Of a DNA stretch of 15,357 bases, positions 1 to 8,200 are shown piece after piece. The DNA comes from Promethearchaeota archaeon (GTDB taxonomy: Archaea; Asgardarchaeota; Lokiarchaeia; Sigynarchaeales; SOKP01). Position 1 is the first letter of the stretch, and each line of letters opens with the position of its first letter. Location: the NCBI GenBank assembly GCA_019057975.1, contig JAHLWJ010000085.1, positions 1 through 15,357 on the forward strand, in the 5' to 3' direction. The notes under the pieces are model-generated. The model searched no databases and had not been told where the DNA came from. It worked only from the letters and a program-made list of their open reading frames with translations. Made by a program: the position numbers and the translations under genes.

Positions 1-1
1 T

Positions 2-154
2 GATGGGAGTATCGATTCTCTTTTTACCTATAATCCTCAATCTGATACTTGGGATAAAGGGGTTAATTTAATTGAATGTAAATCTATCCAAAAACTCACT
101 AAACACGAAAAACTTAACAAAGAAACATTTTGGCGTTATCTGAATACCTATTAG
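2..154 (+). CDS. C-terminal end of an unknown protein (cut by the window edge)
   Basis: An open frame runs from the window edge to TAG at 152-154, giving the last 50 residues of a protein. It contains a stretch YNPQSDTWDKGVNLIECKS and ends in KETFWRYLNTY. The YNPQSDTW part resembles the Tyr-x-Pro-x-x-x-x-Trp strand of Kelch repeats, but the residues after it do not continue such a repeat, so I do not assign a function. Composition is protein-like and not low-complexity, which is the reason to call it. It could equally be the end of a decayed gene, since protein-like but stop-interrupted reading continues after it. Confidence 0.4.
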   Translation, partial: DGSIDSLFTYNPQSDTWDKGVNLIECKSIQKLTKHEKLNKETFWRYLNTY

Positions 155-203
155 CAGAGATTTGAAGTTTTACTAAATATCATAAGATACCCAATAAAAT
201 ATT

Positions 204-277
204 AGTCGAATTCTTTCACGATTTAGCCTCGATTAGCAAAATCGGGGTTTAGATATTAGAAGAATTCTGGGGCGACT
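204..277. other. Long imperfect hairpin (possible structured RNA)
   Basis: Three nested pairings share one axis: 204-208 (AGTCG) with 273-277 (CGACT), 209-215 (AATTCTT) with 260-266 (AAGAATT), and an inner 10-bp stem 225-234 with 240-249 that closes a 5-base loop and includes two G-T pairs. A 6-base bulge lies at 267-272. About 22 base pairs in 74 bases in AT-rich DNA is more than I would expect casually. It is not a tRNA: there is no T-loop or anticodon arm geometry. It could be a small RNA, a 3' UTR structure of the upstream gene or a mobile-element end. Confidence 0.4.
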
Positions 278-306
278 GGAAAAGGGATTGTAATATACAG
301 ATTTAG

Positions 307-331
307 GTTTTTAAGCCTTTTTTATTTTTTT
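307..331 (+). terminator. T-rich terminator for the leftmost gene
   Basis: Three T-runs (308-312, 318-323, 325-331) follow the upstream gene end and hairpin. Archaeal termination commonly occurs at oligo-T without needing a hairpin, so this is a plausible 3' end for plus-strand transcription. Assignment rests on composition only. Confidence 0.4.
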
Positions 332-420
332 GAACGCCTTGAACACGATTAGAACTCAAACTGTTCAAACTATTTTGGGCTTCTCACCCTTTACAATATA
401 GTATTATTATTATTATTTTG

Positions 421-440
421 AACAAAAATATAAAAAAACA
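421..440 (-). terminator. T-rich terminator of the nuclease-ATPase operon
   Basis: Read on the minus strand, two runs of T (seven and five) lie 10-30 bases after the stop codon of the ATPase gene at 451. This fits archaeal oligo-T termination of the leftward operon. Confidence 0.45.
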
Positions 441-450
441 TTCCATATAG

Positions 451-2445
451 CTAGAAGAATCTAGTAAGATTATATTGTTTCGTAATGTGCTTAACAGTAT
501 CAGGTTTTCTCATTAATTGATTTCTTATTATTTCAACAATTTTACTAGACTTTTCCGTTAAATTTGACGGTTTCTCCGTATTAAAAATTAAAATTTGATA
601 ATCATTTTTTTTCGAAAGATCTCTCAAGAGTAATTTAATATCTTTGTTATCAAAATTATGTAAACTATCAAGAATTAACATATTCAAAGGTTTTATTGAA
701 AATTCTTTGTTTATAAAAAGAAATGCTAAAGAAAAAGCTATATCAATTTTTTTTAAAATACCTTGAGATATCTTCTTCTTAGAATCTTTATAATTAATAT
801 GTTTATCCTCAAATTCTATCTTGTCATCATTTTTAAAAATAGAATTAATATATACAAGATTTCCTTTCTCATCAAAATCAATAGCACCAATATTTTCTTC
901 AGATAGTTCCATTAATATATTATTTGTAATTGAAAAAACTTTTTCTTTTACCTTTATATATATATCCTCTTCATATTTCAGCAGTTTTTCATTTAATAAC
1001 AATAGTGCATCTTGATTAGTTTTTAATTCAATTAATTCATTTTGCTTCTCTACTATTGTATTGCGAATTTCAATATTTTTCTGTTTGATAGTACTAATTT
1101 TGATATTATAGCTAGGAAATCTCTCTTTTGCACTAGTAATCTCCTCTTCGACATTTGCCATGAATTGAATTTCCTTCCAAATCTCTTCTCTAATGTTTTC
1201 TGGTTTAGATATCATGTCCTTTTTATTTATTAAAAACTCATTCATTTGATATTTCAGTTTATTAATTTCATCGATAATGGTATTCTTCCGGTTAATAAGA
1301 TCTGTTAGATCATTTTCAGGTAATACGCTAAATTCTAGTGAATAGTCCTTTTCTCCAATTCCGCAAACATAACATCTATCATTCAATATTCTTTTTTTAA
1401 AGTCTTCAAGTAGTATTATTGAATCACATTCAAAACAATAGTTATAAATTATCTGATATAGAGCATCATATTTATCATTTAATAGAGCAGGATTAAACTT
1501 TTCTAACTCTTTAAGTACCTCATTCTTCTTTGCTAATTCATTCCTTTTTGCTCTATAATTTGTTAACTCTTCTTCAGCTTGTTCTTTTATTTTCAAACTA
1601 ATTTTTTCAAATTCTTGATTAGCTTGGATCAACTTTATATCGTTATCTACCAAAAATTTGTCTTTTTTGCTGTCTTTCTTTATATTTTTTAATTTATATT
1701 TGTTTTGACTAATATCCAATTTATAAGCATTAATAAAATCATTAGTTCTTTGAATTTTATTTTCTATTTTTGACAAATTTTTCCTTACTGTTTCAAACAA
1801 TTTATTGATAACTGAGATTCTGAATAGTTCTCGAAATTTTTCTTCAGTTATACAAAATTTCGAGACAAAAGATTCTCCAGGAATTTCATTTACAAACATG
1901 GTTTCATTAAGATTATAATCAATCAATAAATGTTGTTTTAAAAATCTTTCAGGATCTTGAATTTCCAATGACTGCTTTACATTACCAGTTTCGTCTAAAA
2001 TTAGTTTTGAAATTTGAAATCTTTGACCGTCTAATCCAAAACGGCTATGATATTTTATGGAATATTCTTGGTTTTTATTTTTATCATTAATTAGTATTAG
2101 TTCAATTTTAGTTACGAGTCGATTAATTGATGTTTTTTCTTTTTGATAATTACAAAATAAATGAAATAATTTTTCAAAACTTGTTGTTTTACCTGTGTTA
2201 TTAACTCCAACTATAATCGTTATGGGTTTTAATTGATCTATAATTACTTTTAAACCTGTATATGGTGTACCTTTATTTTCTTCAATCCAAATTTTTTTAA
2301 TTCGGTAATTTGTTAATTCGTAATTTTTCTCGTAGTTGGTGTTAATAATTTCAATTAAATCGTTAACTAATTCTCTTTTAAGATTATCTAACGAATTGAT
2401 CATTTCAATTAATTTCTCTTTTTTAGGTAGATTTAGTAATTGCAT
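451..2445 (-). CDS. Rad50/SMC-like ABC ATPase of a three-gene ABC-3C/Lamassu-like defence operon
   Basis: A 664-residue coiled-coil ATPase. The nucleotide-binding N-terminal half has a Walker A loop GVNNTGKT at residues 80-87. Lys/Glu-rich coiled-coil helices span about 215-320 and 380-510. At their tip are two CxxC pairs (C337/C340 and C358/C361), which suggests a self-contained zinc knuckle rather than the single CxxC of a Rad50 hook. The C-terminal half has a degenerate signature (SQG at 560-562) and a Walker B strand NMLILDS at 588-594, where Ser follows the Asp instead of the usual catalytic Glu. I recall a similar Asp-Ser pattern in DUF2326-type ABC-3C ATPases. In such systems the ATPase is thought to sense DNA or invader structures and release a partner effector. 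It is the last gene of the operon, 30 bp after the middle gene, with GAGG at 2453-2456 seven bases before ATG. SMC-like ATPase is secure; defence role is from context. Confidence 0.8.
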   Translation of the reverse strand: MQLLNLPKKEKLIEMINSLDNLKRELVNDLIEIINTNYEKNYELTNYRIKKIWIEENKGTPYTGLKVIIDQLKPITIIVGVNNTGKTTSFEKLFHLFCNYQKEKTSINRLVTKIELILINDKNKNQEYSIKYHSRFGLDGQRFQISKLILDETGNVKQSLEIQDPERFLKQHLLIDYNLNETMFVNEIPGESFVSKFCITEEKFRELFRISVINKLFETVRKNLSKIENKIQRTNDFINAYKLDISQNKYKLKNIKKDSKKDKFLVDNDIKLIQANQEFEKISLKIKEQAEEELTNYRAKRNELAKKNEVLKELEKFNPALLNDKYDALYQIIYNYCFECDSIILLEDFKKRILNDRCYVCGIGEKDYSLEFSVLPENDLTDLINRKNTIIDEINKLKYQMNEFLINKKDMISKPENIREEIWKEIQFMANVEEEITSAKERFPSYNIKISTIKQKNIEIRNTIVEKQNELIELKTNQDALLLLNEKLLKYEEDIYIKVKEKVFSITNNILMELSEENIGAIDFDEKGNLVYINSIFKNDDKIEFEDKHINYKDSKKKISQGILKKIDIAFSLAFLFINKEFSIKPLNMLILDSLHNFDNKDIKLLLRDLSKKNDYQILIFNTEKPSNLTEKSSKIVEIIRNQLMRKPDTVKHITKQYNLTRFF

Positions 2446-2475
2446 TTGATATCCTCATTTTATTTTCTTAACTTT

Positions 2476-3276
2476 TTATAATTCTCTTCCATATTGATAA
2501 GATGTTATGCCCTTTTCTCTTTCGTATTTTTTTAATTCTGAACTTGTTAATTTTCCTAACTTAAATATAATTTCATTAATTTTCTTAAGAAACTCTTCTG
2601 AAAAATTGTTAATTATTATTCTCTCTGTAATATCTTTTTCATTTTCTAATTTTTTTCTTATTTTATAATTAAGATTCAGAGTATTATCTGAATTTCTATT
2701 TAAGAACTTATTTCCAATATAAATTTCAATTTGATGTGATATTTCTTTACTAAATATTGGACTCAATGCAACAATATAATCATTTTGACTCACCTTGCCA
2801 AACTTCAACATTTCATATTCAATAAAATATAATTCTTTAATGATATTTCCTTTTCCTCTTATTTTTTGAAAATATTCCTCATTTCTAAGTAAAGTATATT
2901 TTAAAATTTTTTTTTCTAAATTTTTATCAATTATTCTATTCTTTTCATATTTTATTTTTGATATTGCTATTAATTTAATTTCTTTTAGCAGCTCTCTCTC
3001 TTCCAGTTTAATAATCTCTTTTTTTTCAAATTCTTCAAACCATTTGAACATATTATTATAGTCTTCAGCTTGCATAGCACAAGATATAGCTGAGATCCAA
3101 TGAATTTTCGCGATAAGAGGATGTCTTTTATCTAATTCCATTGCTATCTGCTTTTCTATAAGAGCAGCAGCTTTATAATCCTCTTTGGCTTCTTCACTTT
3201 TACCCATAACTTTAAGAGTGTCAGCTTTAGAAATCAATTTCGATTTTTCAGCAATTAAATTTTGTATTTGATTCAT
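2476..3276 (-). CDS. Helical TPR-like middle component of the ABC-ATPase operon
   Basis: A 266-residue, almost entirely alpha-helical protein with no membrane segment or signal peptide. Residues about 12-75 look like TPR-type helix pairs (alanine-spaced helices such as EEAKEDYKAAALIEKQIAME followed by WISAISCAMQ). Residues 85-265 are charged helices without a recognisable catalytic motif. I do not recognise the family. Its position between a small nuclease (15 bp upstream) and an SMC-like ATPase (30 bp downstream) matches the 'middle component' of ABC-3C systems or LmuC of Lamassu, which links ATPase and effector. That role is inferred from gene order, not from a domain match. There is no clear ribosome binding site before the ATG, in keeping with translation from the upstream gene. 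Confidence 0.65.
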   Translation of the reverse strand: MNQIQNLIAEKSKLISKADTLKVMGKSEEAKEDYKAAALIEKQIAMELDKRHPLIAKIHWISAISCAMQAEDYNNMFKWFEEFEKKEIIKLEERELLKEIKLIAISKIKYEKNRIIDKNLEKKILKYTLLRNEEYFQKIRGKGNIIKELYFIEYEMLKFGKVSQNDYIVALSPIFSKEISHQIEIYIGNKFLNRNSDNTLNLNYKIRKKLENEKDITERIIINNFSEEFLKKINEIIFKLGKLTSSELKKYEREKGITSYQYGREL

Positions 3277-3291
3277 TTTCAGTTATTTTGA

Positions 3292-3843
3292 TCATTCAAT
3301 TTTTAAATTCTGAATTCTTATCAAATAATGCGTATTATTATAAAAACAAGATACACCCGCAATTCCAAATCTTAAATCCAGTGCTTTAAATATTTTAAAT
3401 GATTTATTAATTTGATCTGATGCTTTTCTAGCTTGAGCAGGGCAATTGTATTTACTATTAACTCCTTTTGATTCAAAAATAAAATTGTTTAATTCACCAT
3501 AGCAGATATAATCTGCACCATTCACAACTTGAATAACTTCTATATCGTTATAAGCAAAAAATATTGGTATTGTACACATATTTAAGCAAATTGCAGCCTT
3601 TTCCACTATTTCTTTTTCAGAAACACCTTTACATGTTTCTTTTATGATATTTTCCAATATTATGTTAAGATTTTTTTCTAAGTTTTTTATGGATGTTTCA
3701 CATAAATCTAAGTGTGATATTTTTGATTCTTTGCCAGATATTAGACCTAGGCAATTGATCCAAAAATTTTTAGTAAAGTCGGATATATTAGCATTTCTTT
3801 CGTTGAATAATTCTTTGAGAACATCGATTTTAATTAAGTTCAT
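3292..3843 (-). CDS. Small PD-(D/E)XK-type nuclease, likely effector of the operon
   Basis: A protein of 183 residues counted from the ATG at 3843. An in-frame TTG at 3852 would add three residues; I prefer ATG. In numbering from that TTG, the C-terminal half shows the order typical of PD-(D/E)XK nucleases: a helix with E83, then GAD (D114), a beta turn, then IFESKG with E127 and K129 (ExK), then a helix with Q140 and DQI at 146-148. The N-terminal ~100 residues are helical. The expected chemistry is metal-dependent DNA cleavage. It is the first gene of a leftward operon with a helical middle protein and an SMC-like ATPase, the place held by the effector (LmuA-like) in Lamassu/ABC-3C systems. 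The motif is visible but the fold is inferred. It could instead recognise ends without cutting. Confidence 0.7.
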   Translation of the reverse strand: MNLIKIDVLKELFNERNANISDFTKNFWINCLGLISGKESKISHLDLCETSIKNLEKNLNIILENIIKETCKGVSEKEIVEKAAICLNMCTIPIFFAYNDIEVIQVVNGADYICYGELNNFIFESKGVNSKYNCPAQARKASDQINKSFKIFKALDLRFGIAGVSCFYNNTHYLIRIQNLKIE

Positions 3844-3882
3844 TTTTATCAATGCTTTTTAGGGAATCTTGTCAAATGTAAC

Positions 3883-3890
3883 TATTTAAA
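3883..3890 (-). promoter_or_regulatory. TATA box of the nuclease-ATPase operon
   Basis: On the minus strand TTTAAATA lies about 40 bases before the ATG at 3843. With the usual archaeal spacing of about 25 bases to the start site, transcription would begin near 3860 and leave a leader of roughly 15-20 bases. No strong Shine-Dalgarno site precedes the first gene. Confidence 0.5.
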
Positions 3891-3987
3891 GATCTATTTT
3901 TATAAAAATTGTTCTTATTTAAAACTATTTCTGATTTTGATATTTTTATTGAAATTTCTATAGATTCCATAATTAAAAGGTTTTAAT

Positions 3988-4038
3988 GTGGGGTTTGCTA
4001 AGTTAAAGTGTCCTTATTGCGGTTATCAAAAAAGTTGA
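3988..4038 (+). pseudogene. Fragment of a zinc-ribbon protein N-terminus (possible transposase relic)
   Basis: Starting at GTG 3988, a 16-codon frame reads VGFAKLKCPYCGYQKS and stops at TGA 4036-4038. The KLKCPYCG pattern is typical of the first zinc knuckle of IS transposases and other zinc-ribbon proteins, where a second CxxC would follow after 15-20 residues; here the frame stops first. I read it as the remaining 5' end of a disrupted gene. It is short, so it may be chance. Confidence 0.3.
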
Positions 4039-4077
4039 CTTATTTTGACTTTCGTATAATAATACAAAGATACAAAG
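4035..4077. repeat. Two short direct repeats in the divergent intergenic region
   Basis: TTGACTT occurs at 4035-4041 and 4045-4051 (10-bp period, one helical turn). ATACAAAG occurs twice in tandem at 4062-4069 and 4070-4077. They sit between the divergent nuclease-ATPase operon and the plus-strand gene at 4162, where regulator binding sites would be expected. Confidence 0.45.
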
Positions 4078-4084
4078 GGTTTTT

Positions 4085-4114
4085 CGTATCACATTAACAA
4101 GATTTCGTGATACG
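4085..4114. promoter_or_regulatory. Perfect 8-bp inverted repeat, candidate operator
   Basis: CGTATCAC (4085-4092) and GTGATACG (4107-4114) are perfect reverse complements separated by 14 bases. The centre-to-centre distance of 22 bp is about two helical turns, suited to a dimeric regulator. The site lies about 50 bp before the plus-strand gene. It could also be a short mobile-element terminus. No regulator gene is seen next to it. Confidence 0.4.
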
Positions 4115-4161
4115 TTATTTTAAGCGAATTTAGATTATTTTTATACGCTTTTTTTAGAAAA

Positions 4162-5007
4162 TTGTTAGAAAAGCTTCTAGATTCTGTGATTGATAATGAC
4201 CAAGTTGAGTTAATGGTTGAACAATTTAATGAAGAGAGAGACAATATTGATGAAGAAATCAGCTTACTGGATTCAGCACGAAAACATATCATTTTTTCAT
4301 TTGCAGTAATACCTATGAAGTTAAATCCCGATGGGTTTAATTTCAATGATGCAGATACGATAACAATTATAAAAAATCTCCGTAGTGATGTTATGTATAG
4401 AAACCCATATGGAGGAATGTATCCATTCGATGATTTTATAAAGGAGTTTACATTTCAAGGCGATTGGTACCAAGCTGATTATTTAAGCAATTCTGATATG
4501 ATATTTAATTTTAGTAGGGTTAAAATACATAAAAGTGGTTTGATTTTTATAACAATTGCAATGGATGCTTTTCCTGTGGAAGTTCTACGAGGAAAATTTT
4601 TCTTATTTAGACGAGATGAAAAATTCCTAAATTCTCTTTCGATAAATACTAATATATTAGCATATCTTATTATGATGTGGTTAAAATTAACTAGAACTAT
4701 ATTTTCAAAGCTAGAATACCACGGAATTGTAAAATTAATACTGAATATATATTCAGGGGGGGATCTTTCTTTAGCGGGAGATAAACAAATATTATTGGGC
4801 AATAGTATCAATCCAAAATCTAATATTGATGTTAAAATAAGTGAGCTAAAGGATAATGATGAATTATTAAAAATAATACAGTTAATACTTAAGGAATTAC
4901 TGAGATACTTTAACATTGACATTGATAAATTTCAAGAGGGATATAGCCATTTTGCAGAAATAATTGAAAGATATTTTAATCCTGTGTTTGGAGACAATCC
5001 AAAATAG
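4162..5007 (+). CDS. Protein resembling the C-terminal part of AlbA_2/Schlafen-like proteins, probably truncated
   Basis: The frame has a stop at 4154-4156, so the earliest start is TTG at 4162; the first ATG is at 4213. Neither has a convincing ribosome binding site. The 281 residues open with an acidic helix. A central part (RSD at 74-76, then YRNPYGGMYP, then repeated hydrophobic strands about 85-150) recalls the C-terminal half of bacterial and archaeal proteins that begin with an AlbA_2 (Schlafen AlbA) domain. That N-terminal domain is absent and not found upstream. It may be a truncated relic or a stand-alone domain. It precedes the restriction-modification gene by 245 bp on the same strand and may have arrived with it, but no functional link can be shown. 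The family resemblance is from memory and weak. Confidence 0.5.
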   Translation: MLEKLLDSVIDNDQVELMVEQFNEERDNIDEEISLLDSARKHIIFSFAVIPMKLNPDGFNFNDADTITIIKNLRSDVMYRNPYGGMYPFDDFIKEFTFQGDWYQADYLSNSDMIFNFSRVKIHKSGLIFITIAMDAFPVEVLRGKFFLFRRDEKFLNSLSINTNILAYLIMMWLKLTRTIFSKLEYHGIVKLILNIYSGGDLSLAGDKQILLGNSINPKSNIDVKISELKDNDELLKIIQLILKELLRYFNIDIDKFQEGYSHFAEIIERYFNPVFGDNPK

Positions 5008-5150
5008 GATTCTTAAGAATTTAGAGTATTTTTTGAATTAATATAAAATTTGCATCAAATCACTCTTTTTGTAATATATCGGAGTTTTAAAATCCCAAAA
5101 AAGTACTAAGAATATAGATTGTCATAAAAATACTCAAAGACTTATTAATA

Positions 5151-5202
5151 AATAAGATGTTTTGTTATTCACATAATTTTTATTTAATTTTTCCATCTTA
5201 TT
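5151..5202. repeat. 9-bp inverted repeat upstream of the restriction-modification gene
   Basis: AATAAGATG (5151-5159) and CATCTTATT (5194-5202) are perfect reverse complements with 34 bases between. The arm ends 50 bp before the ATG at 5253, just upstream of the TATA box. It might be an operator or part of the preceding gene's 3' end. The rest of 5008-5252 shows nothing else. Confidence 0.35.
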
Positions 5203-5222
5203 AATGATAAACTAATATTAGT

Positions 5223-5230
5223 ATAATTTA
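5223..5230 (+). promoter_or_regulatory. TATA box of the restriction-modification gene
   Basis: ATAATTTA, within an AT-rich block at 5220-5235, is centred about 26 bases before the ATG at 5253. That spacing predicts a leaderless or nearly leaderless transcript, which fits the lack of a Shine-Dalgarno site. Confidence 0.45.
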
Positions 5231-5252
5231 AAATAGTTTTAAGTTATTTGAA

Positions 5253-8200
5253 ATGTCGGGTAAAGATAAGTTTCGGGTCTTCTATGAAAAAATAACAAGT
5301 GAATTTAAAGATAAATTTTTGCCTTCTAAACTAATTGATAATATATTTGAGGTTTATCGCACTGACCTAAATAAGATTAAAGAAAGAAAATCTAGCAGTG
5401 TTTCTCGGTCTTGGTTCAAAGTGAAGGCTAAACCAGAAACATACACAAAAAGAGCGATTGAAAGGCTTTTTAATGAAATAGGTATACCTAGTACTGAATT
5501 AATAGAGGAAAAAGCATTAAGTAGTGAAAAAAGTGTTTTTAGTGGTAAACTCGATAAATATCCAGATTTTATGGTACCAAAGGGTGAAGGATCTGCGAAA
5601 TCTTTATTGATAGAAGTTGAACGTATTGGGAAGAGTCTAACCGAAAAGGATGAGGGTATTGATCAAGTAAGAAAGTGGTTCGGTCCTAAATTTGAGGGTT
5701 TATCAGAAGACTATAATGCCTTAGCAACTAATTTCTCAGATTGGGTTTTTTTCAGAAGAAAAGCAGATGAATATGGGATGGAGGATGTTTTAGTTACTCC
5801 CGAACAAGCACTAGAAATAATATCAGACACCTATTTTGGTAAGGCTACTGTATATTCTACCGAGAGTATCGAGAGACAATATGATAAAATCGAGAAATTT
5901 CATAAGAACTTTAATGAGCGACTAGGTTGGATAGTGAAGAACCTGCAAGGGGAGCCTACCAAGAGACGGGATATTAAAGTCAGTGGGATACCCACACGTT
6001 TATCTCTAATTCTAAGAAAGGAAATAGCAATTCGTTACTATCGAACTATTTTTTTCAGACTGCTTTTTATAAAAATTATAGAAGAATGGAAGTTGATTAA
6101 AAGAGATCCTATAAGAATTATATTTGATCAAAGCCCTTCTTATCATAACCCCTTATTTCAACAATTAATTTTTGACATTTTTAATAAAACCGATGAGGAG
6201 AGAAAAGATTTAGACCTGCTTAAGACATTTTTAGACTTACCTTATTTAAACGGAGGATTATTTAGAAGAAATGAATTTGAGAAAATTTATCCCCTAAAAT
6301 TATCTTCAGCTGGTTTTAAGGATATATGGGACATATTAAAGAAACATTCATTTACGAAAGATGAAACCGGAAAGGAATTTTTAGATCCAGAAGTACTGGG
6401 TTATATATTCGAAAAGACATTGGACGCTACAGGTTCTCGAAAATCAACTGGATCTTATTATACTCCGAAGATAATAACAGATCATATGTCAAGGAGTTCT
6501 ATTGAGTCACTAGTAACTGATCGATTAAACTCCATATTACAAAAAGAAGAAATATTGAATTACTCTCTTGAGAATATAAATGAAATTGAGATTCTTGAAA
6601 ATGAAATAAAGAATAAGGTATACATAAAATTAATTAATATACTAAAAGACCTTAAAATATGTGATAATGCTTGTGGAAGTGGGGCATTTTTAAAATCAAG
6701 TGGGGATATGTTATTAAAAATATACAAGAAAGTTTATCAAAATTTTAAGTGGGATCTTCCATATCATTCGGCTACTAAGATTGAGGGTACAAAAAGGCCT
6801 TTCAATGATATTTATGAATTAAAGAGGTATATCTTACAAAATAATCTTTATGGGTTGGACATAATTCCAACCGCAATAGAGATCTGTGAATTAAGATTAT
6901 GGCTCTGGTTGATACAACCTCCAGAAGGATTTAGTGGTGAGTTCTTGATAGAACCTCTGCCTAACATCGATTATAATATACAAATTGGTAATTCTTTGAT
7001 AGGATTTGTAAAATCTAAAGAATTAGGTGAAGGATTACTAAAGTGGATGACTCCTAAAGTTATGGAATATCAAAAAGCAATTAAAGAGTATTATAATGAG
7101 GTATCGAACTCAACCATATCAGAGGAAAAAAAATTAGAATTGGATGAATTAAAGAAGGAGGCTTGGTTTCGATTAAATGCGAAGCTTTTAGATTATTATT
7201 ATGATTTTATTCCTCCAATAATAAAAAAGGGTAATATAAATGCTTCAAAACGCGAAGATATTAATAATTCTAAAAAGGCTTTCCTAGAAAGCTTATTCCC
7301 ATTTCATTGGTTCATCTCTATATATGATGTTATTAGTAAAGGAGGGTTCGATATTATCATTGGAAACCCCCCCTATGGGAACATCTTTCAGAAGGGGAGT
7401 AAAATGGTCTATAATAAAGTATTTAAAACATTTAATTTCCGTAATCCAGATATTTATCATCAATTTATTGAGCAAGCTCATAGATTATTAAGGAATGGCG
7501 GTTATATATCTTATATTATACCAGATACACTTCTAAGGAAAACTCAACTAACAGATTTGAGAAAATTTTTTACGACAAAAACTTTAGTGGAATTAATTGA
7601 ATGTGGAAGAGTTTTTAAAGATGTTCCGTCAATGCAAAGTATTATAATTAAATGTGTAAAAAAACGGCATAATAGCTACAATCATATTATAATTAATAGT
7701 AAGAAAGTAGAAGAAACACTTTCAATAATAAAAAATCAGATTTATAAAGTTAAGGAAGTTTCATTTAGTAATATTGAGAACGATTCTGCTTATAGAATAA
7801 ATCATTATACAAGTAAGACGAAGCTAGAAATCATTAAATATCTAAATAATACATATCATAAAATAAAAGATATTAATGAATTGGCCATAACAAGAGGCAC
7901 AGAGGGAAGTAAAAGCCTTTTAAAAGATTCGGTTGAAGATGGATACACTGAGATAATTATACCTAGTTCTGTTGATAGAAACTTTATTAATTATTGTCAA
8001 AAGTATTTTCCCTTGGATAAATTGACTGGGAAATATTACGATCATAACAAGTTACTCATTATTAGGATAAGGAATATTAATATACGTCCAAGATTGGTAT
8101 GCACTGTAGATAATTTAAAAATCGCTTGTATGAAAACACTTCAATTTATTTATAATAAAAATAACAAAGATGACGATCTTTTTTATTTGATGAGTATTCT

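Larger units (their letters stand above)
155..450. other. Non-coding stretch with possible decayed coding sequence
   Basis: No intact gene is seen here. Frame 1 between about 178 and 300 reads like protein but is broken by stops: one piece reads KILVEFFHDLASISKIGV and stops, the next reads ILEEFWGDWKRDCNIQI and stops. This suggests the relic of a degraded gene, perhaps the continuation of the frame ending at 154. The same stretch folds into a long hairpin, listed separately. A short ATT trinucleotide run lies at 402-417. Which reading is right (relic gene or structured RNA) cannot be decided from one sequence. Confidence 0.4.

Noticed and set aside
204..277. Hairpin as a tRNA or integron attC site
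   Set aside because: No T-loop, anticodon arm or CCA geometry, and no attC-type core sites.
402..417. ATT trinucleotide run
   Set aside because: Short simple repeat expected in AT-rich intergenic DNA; no functional sign.
4479..4922. 147-codon minus-strand frame
   Set aside because: Antisense to the 281-residue gene; Ser/Leu/Ile/Asn-rich content typical of an opposite-strand shadow and no promoter.
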